45,854 bases of DNA. It comes from Alphaproteobacteria bacterium. GTDB lineage: Bacteria; Pseudomonadota; Alphaproteobacteria; Rhodobacterales; Rhodobacteraceae. Below, in pieces: positions 30,785 through 39,700 of this stretch (its first letter is position 1; every line of letters starts with the position of its first letter). Both the position numbers and the translations under genes were made by a program. Below the pieces are notes generated by a model. It saw only the letters and a program-made list of their open reading frames with translations. It made no database searches and was not told the origin of the DNA. The stretch is taken from positions 1-45,854 of the forward strand of contig JAUIAU010000023.1 in NCBI GenBank assembly GCA_030425185.1, read 5' to 3'.

Positions 30785-30871
30785 CGCAGGATCTCCGTCA
30801 TGGGGTGCCGGGCACCGGGTTCCGGGGCTTACCTGTGCCCTGCGGCCCGGAAGGGCAAGCCCCGCCGCGAC

Positions 30872-32083
30872 CTAGCGGGCCCGGCGCAGGTGCGGCAGAG
30901 ACAGCGCGGCGATGGCGGCGAAGCCCGCAAGCCCGAAGCCGGTGAGCGCCGCCTGCGCGCCCAGCGCCTCGATCGCCCAGCCGATGGCCGTCGCGCCGAC
31001 CGCCGCCATGCCGAAGCCGGTCATGATCCAGAGCGACATGATCCGCCCGCGCATGTTGTCGGTCAGCCCGACCTGCACGACGGTCTGCAGGCTGACCCCG
31101 CCCAGCGTCGAGACGAAGCCGAGCGCACCGACGCAGGCCAGCGCCAGCGGCCAGCTGTCGATCCAGCCGAGCCCCGCCACCCCAAGCTGCCCGAGTGCCA
31201 GCCCGGCCACCACCGGCGCGGGGATCCCGCGCCCGTCGCCCCAGCTGCGCGCGGGCAGCAGCGCAAGACCGACCGCCGCGCAGAGCGCCCCGGCCCCGGC
31301 CGCGCCCGTCAGCAGCCCCAGCCCGGCCGCGCCGCGCGCGAAGACGCCGTCGGCCAGCACCGGCAGGATTTCCAGCAGGCCGCGCCCGGCAACAGTGAAG
31401 ACGCCCATCAGCAGGATGCAGGCCCGGACCACCGGGTCGCGGGCGGCATGGCTGACGCCCTTGCGAAAGGCCTGCCAGACGGTCTCGGCGCGCTCGCGGG
31501 GCGGCAGGTCGCGCGGGGCGAGACGCGGCAGGATCAAGAGCATCGGCAGGTGGAAGGCCAGTGCGATGGCCAGCGTCGCCGCCACGCCCAGCGTGCTGAT
31601 CAGCAGGCCCGCGATCACCGGCGCGATCAGCCGGGCGACGTTGAAGTTGACCGACCCCAGTGCGATGACCGACGACACCGCCGCCGCCGGCACGAGGCGC
31701 GGGCCGAGCGACATCCGCACCGGGTGATGCGCCGAGGTGACGACCCCGATCCCGAGCGCCGCCGCCGCCAGCGCCAGCGGCCCAAGCCACCCGGCCGCCA
31801 GCAACAGGACAACCACCAGCAGCCCGGCGATCATGCCGCCGGTGGTGGCCCAGGCCGCCCGCTTGATGTCCGTGCGGTCCACGAGCACGCCGAAGAACGG
31901 CCCGGTGACGAAGGACGGAATCATCCCGAGGCCCGCCACGACCCCGGTGAAGCCCGGCGATCCGGTCAGGTCCCAGGCCAGCCAGGACACGCCGACCCGC
32001 TGTATCCAGATGGCCTGAAGCGCGAGCAGGTTGCCCAGAAAATAGGGCCTGTAGCCCGGATCGCGCAGCGCGGTGAGGCTCAT
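30872..32083 (-). CDS. MFS transporter, EntS/MFS_3-like exporter
   Basis: The 403-residue product has about 12 hydrophobic helices and the fold features of the MFS_3 group: SLTALRDPGYRPYFLGNLLALQAIW at the N-terminus, GPFFGVLVDRTDIKRA as the loop 2-3 motif, and DNMRGRIMSLWIM in the second half. Members export varied compounds; the substrate is not visible. The ATG at 32083 matches the family start, and a longer frame to 32116 adds only a few residues. It is transcribed away from the hairpin array to its right. Confidence 0.85.
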   Translation of the reverse strand: MSLTALRDPGYRPYFLGNLLALQAIWIQRVGVSWLAWDLTGSPGFTGVVAGLGMIPSFVTGPFFGVLVDRTDIKRAAWATTGGMIAGLLVVVLLLAAGWLGPLALAAAALGIGVVTSAHHPVRMSLGPRLVPAAAVSSVIALGSVNFNVARLIAPVIAGLLISTLGVAATLAIALAFHLPMLLILPRLAPRDLPPRERAETVWQAFRKGVSHAARDPVVRACILLMGVFTVAGRGLLEILPVLADGVFARGAAGLGLLTGAAGAGALCAAVGLALLPARSWGDGRGIPAPVVAGLALGQLGVAGLGWIDSWPLALACVGALGFVSTLGGVSLQTVVQVGLTDNMRGRIMSLWIMTGFGMAAVGATAIGWAIEALGAQAALTGFGLAGFAAIAALSLPHLRRAR

Positions 32084-32136
32084 GCCCGGCCTCCGGGCAG
32101 CCTGCCGGGAAACCATGCGCCGCGGATATGCGATTG

Positions 32137-32147
32137 CTGCATGGCAG
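32137..32147. promoter_or_regulatory. CTGC-N3-GCAG dyad (PhaR-type site?)
   Basis: CTGC ATG GCAG is an exact match to the CTGC-N3-GCAG site described for the PHB-responsive repressor PhaR of Rhodobacter. It lies about 55 bases upstream of the MFS start and upstream of the sRNA array. An 11-base site this simple can occur by chance. Confidence 0.3.
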
Positions 32148-32164
32148 CATTGTCGATTGCGTTA

Positions 32165-32192
32165 TTGTTGCGCCGCAGCATTCGTGTACTTT
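32165..32192 (+). promoter_or_regulatory. Possible promoter of the hairpin array
   Basis: TTGTTG (32165-32170) and TACTTT (32187-32192) are 16 bases apart, in a relatively AT-rich stretch 50-80 bases before the first CCTCCTCCC hairpin. Family members are known to use RpoH-type sigma factors, which I cannot verify here. Confidence 0.3.
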
Positions 32193-32245
32193 CAGGACAT
32201 GGCGAGGCGGTAGCGCACAGGCGCGGGCTTCGCCAGACAGTTTCG

Positions 32246-32327
32246 GTTCAGATGGTCTTTCCTCCTCCCTAGGCCATCTGTCATATGCGGCGGTGCCTTC
32301 CTCCTCCCTGGCACCGCCGCTTTTTTC
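32246..32327 (+). ncRNA. Cuckoo/CcsR-type double-hairpin sRNA, unit A
   Basis: Two hairpins follow each other. Hairpin 1 has CAGATGG (32249-32255) pairing with CCATCTG (32274-32280) and CCTCCTCCC in its loop. Hairpin 2 has GCGGCGGTGCC (32287-32297) pairing with GGCACCGCCGC (32310-32320), loop TTCCTCCTCCCT, then TTTTTT, making it a terminator as well. Double hairpins with CCUCCUCCC loops are the hallmark of the cuckoo RNA family, including stress-induced CcsR1-4 of Rhodobacter sphaeroides. The loops copy the anti-Shine-Dalgarno sequence of 16S rRNA and can pair with GGAGG. The 5-prime end is not defined. Confidence 0.8.
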
Positions 32328-32440
32328 TGCCCTGATCGCGCCCTCCCGAGCCATGCAACCTCTGCATGCCGGCCTTGCGTTTGCGACGCGTTGAGGGCCG
32401 GGCCCTGGCCCCTACCTCCCGATTGTAACGTTGCAGCATG

Positions 32441-32547
32441 CAGGGCTCTCCTCCCTGGCCCCGGCTGCGGCTTGATGCGGACCGATCCTCCTCCCCGGTC
32501 CGGACGACCGAAACGGCGGCCCCTCCCAAAGGGTGCCGCCGTTTTCG
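32441..32547 (+). ncRNA. Cuckoo/CcsR-type sRNA, unit B
   Basis: Three weaker or diverged hairpins follow. CAGGG (32441-32445) pairs with CCCTG (32453-32457), loop CTCTCCT. CGGACCG (32478-32484) pairs with CGGTCCG (32496-32502), loop ATCCTCCTCCC. AAACGGCGGC (32511-32520) pairs with GCCGCCGTTT (32535-32544), loop with CCTCCC, followed by T, a terminator-like end. Stem sequences differ from unit A while the loop is kept, as expected if the loop is the functional part. CGTTGCAGCAT (32429-32439) just before it recurs before unit C. Confidence 0.65.
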
Positions 32548-32573
32548 CTCCCGGGGGAAAGGTCCGCACGGGG

Positions 32574-32594
32574 GCCATGCAGGAGTTGCATGGC
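32574..32594 (+). other. Perfect hairpin with GGAGT loop between units B and C
   Basis: GCCATGCA (32574-32581) and TGCATGGC (32587-32594) form a perfect 8-bp stem around the loop GGAGT. The loop GGAG is complementary to the CUCC of the neighbouring sRNA loops, so loop-loop pairing is possible. A related dyad, CATGCA-ACCTC-TGCATG, lies at 32352-32368. Confidence 0.5.
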
Positions 32595-32644
32595 AGAGTT
32601 TCTGCCTTTGCATCTTGCCGTGCCGCGTTGCAGCATCTAAGTCA

Positions 32645-32786
32645 GGGTCACTGACACGGCGGACCGGTCCTCCTCCTCCCTGACCCCCGCCTGTCACAGA
32701 GTTCAGATGGCTCCTCCTCCTCCCTGAGCCATCTGTCATTTGCGGCGGTGCCCTCCTCCTCCCTGGCACCGCCGCTTTTTCTTTTT
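32645..32786 (+). ncRNA. Cuckoo/CcsR-type sRNA, unit C
   Basis: An imperfect hairpin (GGGTCA 32645-32650 with TGACCC 32681-32686, or GGCGG with CCGCC) carries TCCTCCTCCTCCC. Then CAGATGGCTC (32704-32713) pairs with GAGCCATCTG (32726-32735), loop CTCCTCCTCCCT. Last, GCGGCGGTGCC (32742-32752) pairs with GGCACCGCCGC (32765-32775), loop CTCCTCCTCCCT, followed by TTTTTCTTTTT. Positions 32701-32780 are an in-register copy of unit A (32246-32325), 455 bases away, differing mainly in the loop flanks. The compensating change TC/AG to CTC/GAG in hairpin 2 supports selection on the stem. Confidence 0.8.
32742..32786 (+). terminator. Rho-independent terminator ending the sRNA array
   Basis: An 11-bp GC-rich stem followed by two T runs (TTTTTCTTTTT). 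The same hairpin in unit A (32287-32326) also ends in six T residues. Confidence 0.85.
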
Positions 32787-32994
32787 CAGGACAGAGATAC
32801 GCGCGACGTCAGACGGCCGGGGCCAAAGCCTTGCGCCGGAGGCAGGAGTTCAAGGGCCGAGCCCGGCCGCTTTCAGGGATTGAGGTTCCGAGACCCTATC
32901 GGGCGGACGCGTTGCCCTTGGGTTGAGACCCGAGGCGCCCCGGGTGCGGATCCAACCCACTTGGAACGGCGAAACCCCGCGCCCTGCGCCCTAC
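32787..32994. other. Gene-free stretch between the sRNA array and uvrD
   Basis: I see no coding frame, RNA gene or clear terminator here. Short inverted repeats (GGGTTG/CAACCC around 32920-32957, GGCC-rich dyads near 32868) are present but not followed by T runs. Confidence 0.5.
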
Positions 32995-35358
32995 TCAGAA
33001 CGGCACGTCGTCGGCGCGGTCGGCGGGGACGACGAAGCTGGCGACCAGTTTCTTCACGCCGGCCTTGTCGAAGGCGATCTCGAGCTTGTCGCCCTCGACC
33101 GCCGTCACCGCGCCGTAGCCGAACTTGCGGTGGAAGACGCGGTCGCCGGGGCCGAAGGCGGGCACCGCCTCGGCGTCGATCACGATGCGGCTCGCCTCGC
33201 GCGGCTGGCTGATGCCGCGGGTCGCCACGTTCGACTGCATCCGCCGCCAGCCCGGCGAGTTGTAGACGTTGCTCTCGGCGGCGCGCTGGTGCAGGCGGCT
33301 TTCGGTCACCGGGGCGGCCACGCCGAACCCGCCGCCGTAGAGACCCGGCGGAGTCAGCACCTCGACATGGTCCTCGGGCAGCTCGTCGATGAAGCGCGAC
33401 GGCAGCGACGAGACCCACTGGCCGTACATCCGCCGGTTGCCCGCGAAGGAGATCGTGCAGACCTCCTCGGCGCGGGTGATGCCGACATAGGCGAGGCGGC
33501 GCTCTTCCTCGAGGCCGCGCACGCCGCTCTCGTCCATCGCGCGCTGCGACGGGAAGAGGCCGTCCTCCCAGCCCGGCAGGAACACCACCGGGAACTCCAG
33601 CCCCTTGGCGCCGTGCAGGGTCATCAGGGTGACCTTCGGGCCGTCGCTGTCGGACTCGTTGTCCATCACGAGGCTGACGTGCTCGAGAAAGCCCTGCAGG
33701 TTCTCGAACCCTTCCAGCGCCTTGACCAGTTCCTTGAGGTTCTCCAGCCGCCCCGGCGCCTCGGGCGTCTTGTCGTTCTGCCAGTGGCCGGTGTAGCCCG
33801 ACTCGTCGAGGATCGTCTCGGCCGTCTCGATGTGGCTCGTGCCCGCGCGGATCAGGGCGGACCAGCGGTCGAACCCGGCGACCAGCTCCTTCAGCGCCGC
33901 GCCGCCCTTGCCGCCGATCTCGCCTTCGGTGACGCAGAGCCGCGCGCCTTCCAGCAGCGACACGCCGTTGGCCCGGGCGATCCGCTGGATCGTCTGCTGG
34001 GCCTTGTCGCCGAGGCCGCGCTTGGGGGTGTTCACGATCCGCTCGAAGGCGAGGTCGTCGTCGGGTGAGACCGCGACGCGGAAATAGGCCATCGCGTCGC
34101 GGATCTCCATCCGCTCGTAGAAGCGCGGCCCGCCGATCACCATGTAGGGCAGGCCGATGGTCAGGAAGCGGTCCTCGAAGGCGCGCATCTGGTGCGAGGC
34201 GCGCACGAGGATGGCGATCCGGTCGAGGTCGTAGGGCTTCAGGCCGCGCGTGCCCTGCCCCAGCGCCTCGATCTCCTCGCCGATCCAGCGGGCCTCCTCG
34301 TCGCCGTCCCAGTGGCCGATCAGGCGGACCTTCTCGCCGTCGGCCGCCTCGGTCCAGAGCGTCTTGCCGAGCCGGGCCGCGTTGGCCGCGATCACGCCCG
34401 AGGCCGCCCCGAGGATATGGCCGGTCGAGCGGTAGTTCTGTTCCAGCCGGATCACCTGCGCGCCGGGGAAGTCCTTCTCGAAGCGCAGGATGTTGCCGAC
34501 CTCGGCGCCGCGCCAGCCGTAGATCGACTGGTCGTCATCGCCGACGCAGCAGATGTTGCGGTGCCCGCCCGCCAGCAGGCGCAGCCAGAGATACTGCGCG
34601 ACGTTGGTGTCCTGGTACTCGTCCACCAGCACGTAGCGGAACCAGCGCTGGTATTGCGCCAGCACGTCCGGGTGATGCTGGAAGATCGTCACCATGTGCA
34701 GGAGCAGGTCGCCGAAGTCGCAGGCGTTCAGCTCGGTCAGGCGGGTCTGGTACTGCGCGTAGAGCTCGGTGCCCCGGCTGTTGAAGTCCGAGGCATCGGC
34801 GACCGGCACCTTCTCGGGCGTCAGCGCCCGGTTCTTCCAGCCGTCGATCAGGTGCGCCAGCGCGCGGGCCGGCCAGCGCTTCTCGTCGATCCCGGCGGCG
34901 ACGATCAGCTGCTTCATCAGCCGGACCTGGTCGTCGGTGTCGAGGATCGTGAAGTTCGACTTCAGCCCGACCAGTTCGGCGTGGCGGCGCAGGAGCTTGA
35001 CGCAGATCGCGTGGAAGGTGCCGAGCCAGGGCATCCCCTCCACCGTCTCGCCGAGCAGCGCGCCGATCCGCGACTTCATCTCGCGGGCGGCCTTGTTGGT
35101 GAAGGTGACGGCGAGGATCTCGTTCGGCCGCGCGCGGCCCTGCGTCAGCAGGTGCGCGATCCGGGTGGTCAGCGCGCGGGTCTTGCCGGTCCCTGCCCCC
35201 GCCAGCATCAGTACCGGGCCGTCGAGGGTTTCGACTGCCTGCCGCTGGGCGGGGTTCAGCCCGTCGAGATAGGGCACCGGCCGCGCGGCGAGGGCGCGCG
35301 CCGACAGAGACGGCCGCGCGGCCGCCTCGAAGGCGTCGAACTCGTCAAACTCGCTCAT
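32995..35358 (-). CDS. uvrD: ATP-dependent DNA helicase UvrD/PcrA
   Basis: The 787-residue superfamily 1A helicase has motif Q LNPAQRQAVE, Walker A AGAGTGKTRALTTRI near residue 55, VDEYQDTNVAQYLW as motif II, GDDDQSIYGWRGA as motif III, and TLMTLHGAKGLEFPVVFLPG and YVGITRAEE as motifs V and VI. A C-terminal Tudor-like segment (FGPGDRVFHRKFGYGAVTAVEGDKLEIAF) is typical of UvrD/PcrA and contacts RNA polymerase. It acts in nucleotide excision and mismatch repair. The ATG at 35358 is preferred to the frame start at 35409, which adds an unrelated leader. Confidence 0.95.
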   Translation of the reverse strand: MSEFDEFDAFEAAARPSLSARALAARPVPYLDGLNPAQRQAVETLDGPVLMLAGAGTGKTRALTTRIAHLLTQGRARPNEILAVTFTNKAAREMKSRIGALLGETVEGMPWLGTFHAICVKLLRRHAELVGLKSNFTILDTDDQVRLMKQLIVAAGIDEKRWPARALAHLIDGWKNRALTPEKVPVADASDFNSRGTELYAQYQTRLTELNACDFGDLLLHMVTIFQHHPDVLAQYQRWFRYVLVDEYQDTNVAQYLWLRLLAGGHRNICCVGDDDQSIYGWRGAEVGNILRFEKDFPGAQVIRLEQNYRSTGHILGAASGVIAANAARLGKTLWTEAADGEKVRLIGHWDGDEEARWIGEEIEALGQGTRGLKPYDLDRIAILVRASHQMRAFEDRFLTIGLPYMVIGGPRFYERMEIRDAMAYFRVAVSPDDDLAFERIVNTPKRGLGDKAQQTIQRIARANGVSLLEGARLCVTEGEIGGKGGAALKELVAGFDRWSALIRAGTSHIETAETILDESGYTGHWQNDKTPEAPGRLENLKELVKALEGFENLQGFLEHVSLVMDNESDSDGPKVTLMTLHGAKGLEFPVVFLPGWEDGLFPSQRAMDESGVRGLEEERRLAYVGITRAEEVCTISFAGNRRMYGQWVSSLPSRFIDELPEDHVEVLTPPGLYGGGFGVAAPVTESRLHQRAAESNVYNSPGWRRMQSNVATRGISQPREASRIVIDAEAVPAFGPGDRVFHRKFGYGAVTAVEGDKLEIAFDKAGVKKLVASFVVPADRADDVPF

Positions 35359-35447
35359 GCCCCTGACCCTAGCGCGGGCGGCCGGGAAGGGAAAGAGGGT
35401 GTTCCGCATCTGTTCGCGCCGCGTTGCGCCGCGCCTTCGATCCCCTC

Positions 35448-35476
35448 TTGCACCTTCCCGCGCTCCTCCCTTCTAT
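35448..35476 (+). promoter_or_regulatory. Candidate promoter giving a leaderless transcript
   Basis: TTGCAC (35448-35453) and TTCTAT (35471-35476) are 17 bases apart. The expected start of transcription is about 35483, two bases before the ATG at 35485, and no Shine-Dalgarno box precedes that ATG. Confidence 0.4.
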
Positions 35477-35484
35477 CCCGGCCC

Positions 35485-36630
35485 ATGAGCCTCGATACCC
35501 GCTACCCCGCCCTGTCCGACCTGAAACGCGCCGCCAAGCGGCGGTTGCCGCATTTCGTCTGGGAATACCTCGACAGCGGCACCGGCGACCGGGAACTGGG
35601 GCTGAAGATCAACCGGGCGGGCCTCGACGCGGTGCCGCTGGTGCCGTCGGTGCTGCACGGGCATTGCCAGCCCGACCTGAGCACCACTTTCCTCGGGACG
35701 ACCTATGCCCGGCCCTTCGGAATCGCGCCGATCGGGATGTCGGGGCTGATCTGGCCGAATGCCGAGCGCCTGCTGGCCGCCGAGGCGCGCCGGGCCCGGA
35801 TTCCCTACGGGCTGTCCACCGTCGCCACCCGGCTGCCCGAGGAGGTCGGACCGGTCGCGGGCGAGATGGGGTGGTTCCAGCTCTACCCGCCCGCCGATCC
35901 CGAGACGCGGCGGGACATGATCCGGCGGGCCAGGGCCTCGGGCTTCGTGAAGCTGGTGATGACGGTGGACGTGCCCGCCGACTCGCGCCGCGAGCGCCAG
36001 CGCCGCGCCAACCTGACGATCCCGCCGCGGATCACGCCCGCGATGGTCTGGGCGATGCTGACCCATCCGGCCTGGAGCCTCGGGACGCTGCGCCACGGCA
36101 AGCCGCGCCTGCGGCTGGCGGAGGACTACGCGAAGAACCATGCCGCCGCCTCGTCCGTCGCCCATGCGGGTCACGCGATCCGGGGCTATCCTGACTGGGA
36201 CGACCTGAAGGCCACCCGGCAGGAGTGGGACGGCCCGCTGATCGTCAAGGGCATCCAGCGCCCCGAGGACGCGGTGCGCCTGAAGGACGAGGGCGTCGAC
36301 GCGGTGTGGGTGTCGAACCATTCGGGCCGGCAGTTCGAGACCGGTCCGGCCTCTGTCACGCAGCTTGCGCTGATACGGCAGGCGGTCGGGCCCGCCTACC
36401 CGCTGATCTTCGACAGCGGCGTCGAGGGCGGCCTCGACATCCTGAAGGGCCTGCACCAGGGCGCCGACTTCGTGATGCTGGGCCGCGCCTGGCACTACGC
36501 GCTGGCGGGTCTCGGGGTCACCGGCGTGCGGCATCTGGTCGATATCCTGACCGACGATCTTGTGACCAACATGGGCATGATGGGCGCGCACGGTCTCTCG
36601 GACCTCCGGCCATGGGCGGCGCAGGGCTGA
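35485..36630 (+). CDS. FMN-dependent alpha-hydroxy-acid dehydrogenase (LldD-like)
   Basis: The 381-residue TIM-barrel flavoprotein matches the L-lactate dehydrogenase/glycolate oxidase family: FVWEYLDSGTGDRE at the N-terminus, PFGIAPIGMSGLIWPNAE, GWFQLYPPADPETRR, VMTVDVPADSRRERQRRANL, and VSNHSGRQFETGPAS, which holds the catalytic His (about 279) and Arg. The usual HGGRQ is HSGRQ here. FDSGVEGGLDILKGLHQGADFVMLGR binds the FMN phosphate. It oxidises an L-2-hydroxy acid, often lactate, feeding the respiratory chain; the exact substrate is not fixed by sequence. Pyruvate carboxylase follows 80 bases later on the same strand. Confidence 0.88.
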   Translation: MSLDTRYPALSDLKRAAKRRLPHFVWEYLDSGTGDRELGLKINRAGLDAVPLVPSVLHGHCQPDLSTTFLGTTYARPFGIAPIGMSGLIWPNAERLLAAEARRARIPYGLSTVATRLPEEVGPVAGEMGWFQLYPPADPETRRDMIRRARASGFVKLVMTVDVPADSRRERQRRANLTIPPRITPAMVWAMLTHPAWSLGTLRHGKPRLRLAEDYAKNHAAASSVAHAGHAIRGYPDWDDLKATRQEWDGPLIVKGIQRPEDAVRLKDEGVDAVWVSNHSGRQFETGPASVTQLALIRQAVGPAYPLIFDSGVEGGLDILKGLHQGADFVMLGRAWHYALAGLGVTGVRHLVDILTDDLVTNMGMMGAHGLSDLRPWAAQG

Positions 36631-36710
36631 CGCCGCACCTGCAAAGCCGGTGACGCGGCGCAGCGAAATCGGCTATGACATGGCCACCGAGACGAGAGAG
36701 GCCCCGGACC

Positions 36711-39700
36711 ATGACCGAATTCAAGAAGATCCTCATCGCCAACCGTGGCGAAATCGCGATCCGCGTGATGCGCGCGGCGAACGAGCTGGGGAAGAAAACC
36801 GTCGCGGTCTACGCCGAGGAAGACAAGCTGTCGCTGCACCGCTTCAAGGCGGACGAGGCCTACAAGATCGGCGAGGGCCTCGGCCCGGTGGCCGCCTACC
36901 TGTCGATCGAGGAGATCATCCGCGTCGCCAAACTGTCCGGGGCTGACGCGATCCACCCGGGCTACGGCCTCCTGTCCGAGAACCCCGCCTTCGTCGATGC
37001 CTGCGACGCGGCGGGCATCACCTTCATCGGCCCGAAAGCCGCCACCATGCGGGCGCTCGGGGACAAGGCCAGCGCCCGGCGCGTGGCGATCGAGGCGGGC
37101 GTGCCGGTGATCCCGGCGACCGAGGTGCTGGGCGAGGACATGGACGCGATCCGGGCCGAGGCTGCCGCGATCGGCTACCCGCTGATGCTGAAGGCCTCGT
37201 GGGGCGGCGGCGGGCGCGGGATGCGCCCGATCCTGTCCGAGGACGAGCTGGATACAAAGATCCGCGAGGGCCGCCGCGAGGCCGAAGCCGCCTTCGGCAA
37301 CGGCGAGGGCTACCTTGAAAAGATGATCCAGCGCGCGCGCCACGTCGAGGTGCAGATCCTCGGCGACCAGCACGGCCGGATCTATCACCTGTGGGAGCGC
37401 GACTGCTCGGTGCAGCGCCGCAACCAGAAGGTCGTCGAGCGGGCGCCCGCGCCCTATCTCTCGTCGGCCCAGCGCGAGCAACTCTGCGAGCTGGGCCGCA
37501 AGATCTGTGCCCATGTGAACTACGAATGCGCGGGCACCGTCGAGTTCCTGATGGATATGGACTCGGGCGAGTTCTACTTCATCGAGGTGAACCCCCGCGT
37601 GCAGGTCGAGCACACCGTGACCGAGGAGGTCACCGGCATCGACATCGTGCAGGCGCAGATCAAGATCGCCGAGGGCAAGTCGCTGACCGAGGCGACCGGC
37701 GTCGCCAGCCAGTATGACGTGACCCTGCACGGCCACGCGATCCAGTGCCGGGTGACCACCGAGGACCCGCTGAACAACTTCATCCCCGACTACGGCCGGA
37801 TCACCGCCTATCGCGGGGCCACGGGCATGGGCATCCGCCTCGACGGCGGCACGGCCTACTCGGGTGCGGTCATCACGCGCTACTACGACTCGCTGCTGGA
37901 GAAGGTGACCGCCTGGGCGCCCACCCCGGACGCCGCCATCGCGCGGATGGACCGGGCGCTGCGCGAATTCCGGATCCGGGGCGTGTCGACCAACATCGAC
38001 TTCGTCATCAACCTGCTGCGGCACCCGACCTTCCTGTCGAACCAGTACACCACCAAGTTCATCGACACGACGCCGGACCTGTTCCACTTCCGCAAGCGCC
38101 GCGACCGGGCGACGAAGATCCTGACCTATATCGCGGACATCAGCGTGAACGGGCATCCCGAGACCGCTGGCCGCCCGCGCCCGCCCGCCGACCTGAAGGA
38201 CCCGAAGCCCCCCGCCCTGCGTGCCGCGACCCCGGCCCCCGGCACCCGGCAGATCCTCGAGGAGAAGGGCCCGAAGGCGCTGGCCGACTGGATGAAGGCC
38301 GAGAAGCGGGTGCTGATCACCGACACCACGATGCGCGACGGCCACCAGTCGCTGCTGGCCACCCGGATGCGCTCGATCGACATGATCCGCGTGGCGCCCG
38401 CCTATGCCGCGAACCTGCCGCAGCTCTTCTCGGTCGAGTGCTGGGGCGGCGCCACCTTCGACGTGGCCTACCGGTTCCTGCAGGAATGCCCGTGGCAGCG
38501 GCTGCGCGACCTGCGCGCGGCGATGCCGAACCTGCTGACCCAGATGCTGCTGCGCGCCTCGAACGGCGTCGGCTATACCAACTATCCCGACAACGTCGTG
38601 CAGTCCTTCGTGAAGACCGCCGCCGAGACCGGCGTGGACGTGTTCCGGGTGTTCGACAGCCTGAACTGGGTCGAGAACATGCGCGTCGCGATGGACGCGG
38701 TGCAGGAAAGCGGCAAGGTCTGCGAGGGCACGATCTGCTACACCGGGGACATCCTGAACCCCGACCGGGCGAAGTACGACCTGAAGTACTACGTCGCCAT
38801 GGCGCGCGAGCTCGAAGCCGCGGGCGCCCATGTTCTGGGCCTGAAGGACATGGCGGGCCTGCTGAAACCCGCCGCCGCGCGCATCCTAATCAAGGCGCTG
38901 AAGGAAGAGGTGGACCTGCCGATCCACTTCCACACCCATGACACCGCGGGCGTGGCCTGCGCGACGATCCTCGCGGCCGCCGAGGCGGGCGTCGATGCCG
39001 TCGACTGCGCGATGGACGCGCTGTCCGGCAACACCAGCCAGGCGACGCTCGGCTCGGTCGTGGAGGCGCTGCGCCACACCGAGCGCGACACCGGCCTCGA
39101 CATCGGGGCGATCCGCGAGATCTCGAACTACTGGGAAGGCGCGCGGGCGCATTACCTCGCCTTCGAGAGCGGCCTGCAGGCCCCGGCCTCGGAGGTCTAC
39201 CTGCACGAGATGCCGGGCGGCCAGTTCACCAACCTCAAGGCGCAGGCCCGCAGCCTCGGGCTGGAGGAGCGCTGGCACGAGGTGGCGCAGGCCTACGCCG
39301 ACGTGAACCAGATGTTCGGGGACATCGTGAAGGTCACGCCCTCGTCCAAGGTCGTCGGCGACATGGCCCTGATGATGGTCAGCCAGAACCTGACCCGGGC
39401 GCAGGTCGAGGACCCGAAGACGGATGTCGCCTTCCCGGAGTCGGTCGTCGACATGCTGAAGGGCAATCTCGGCCAGCCCCCCGGCGGCTGGCCCGCGGGC
39501 ATCCTGAAGAAGGTGCTGAAGGACGAGAAACCGCTGTCCGAGCGTCCCGGCAAGCGACTGCCGCCGATCGACCTGGAAACGACCCGGGCCGAGGTGTCGG
39601 AGATGCTGGAGGGCAAGACCGTCGACGACGAGGACCTGAACGGATACATGATGTATCCCAAGGTCTTTCTCGACTACATGGGCCGCCACCGCATCTACGG

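Noticed and set aside
30464-32272. Plus-strand open frame of 602 codons opposite mrp and the MFS gene
   Set aside because: Low-complexity Arg/Asp/Gln/Pro protein with no helices, while the minus strand shows a clear MFS transporter.
32128-32770. Small open frames across the hairpin array, considered as a DUF1127 (CcaF1-like) gene
   Set aside because: None shows the DUF1127 pattern, and the stretch is explained by hairpins and terminators.
32246-32786. CRISPR array, suggested by repeated CCTCCTCCC words
   Set aside because: Repeats are loops of variable stems with irregular spacing and terminators; there are no constant-length spacers or cas genes.
32820-32960. tRNA-like arrangement of short dyads right of the array
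   Set aside because: No acceptor stem or anticodon arm can be assembled on either strand.
34192-35484. N-terminal extension of the dehydrogenase frame back to 34192
   Set aside because: The first 431 codons are antisense to uvrD; family similarity starts at the ATG at 35485.
36495-38831. Minus-strand open frame of 778 codons opposite pyruvate carboxylase
   Set aside because: Antisense shadow; pyruvate carboxylase motifs are uninterrupted on the plus strand.
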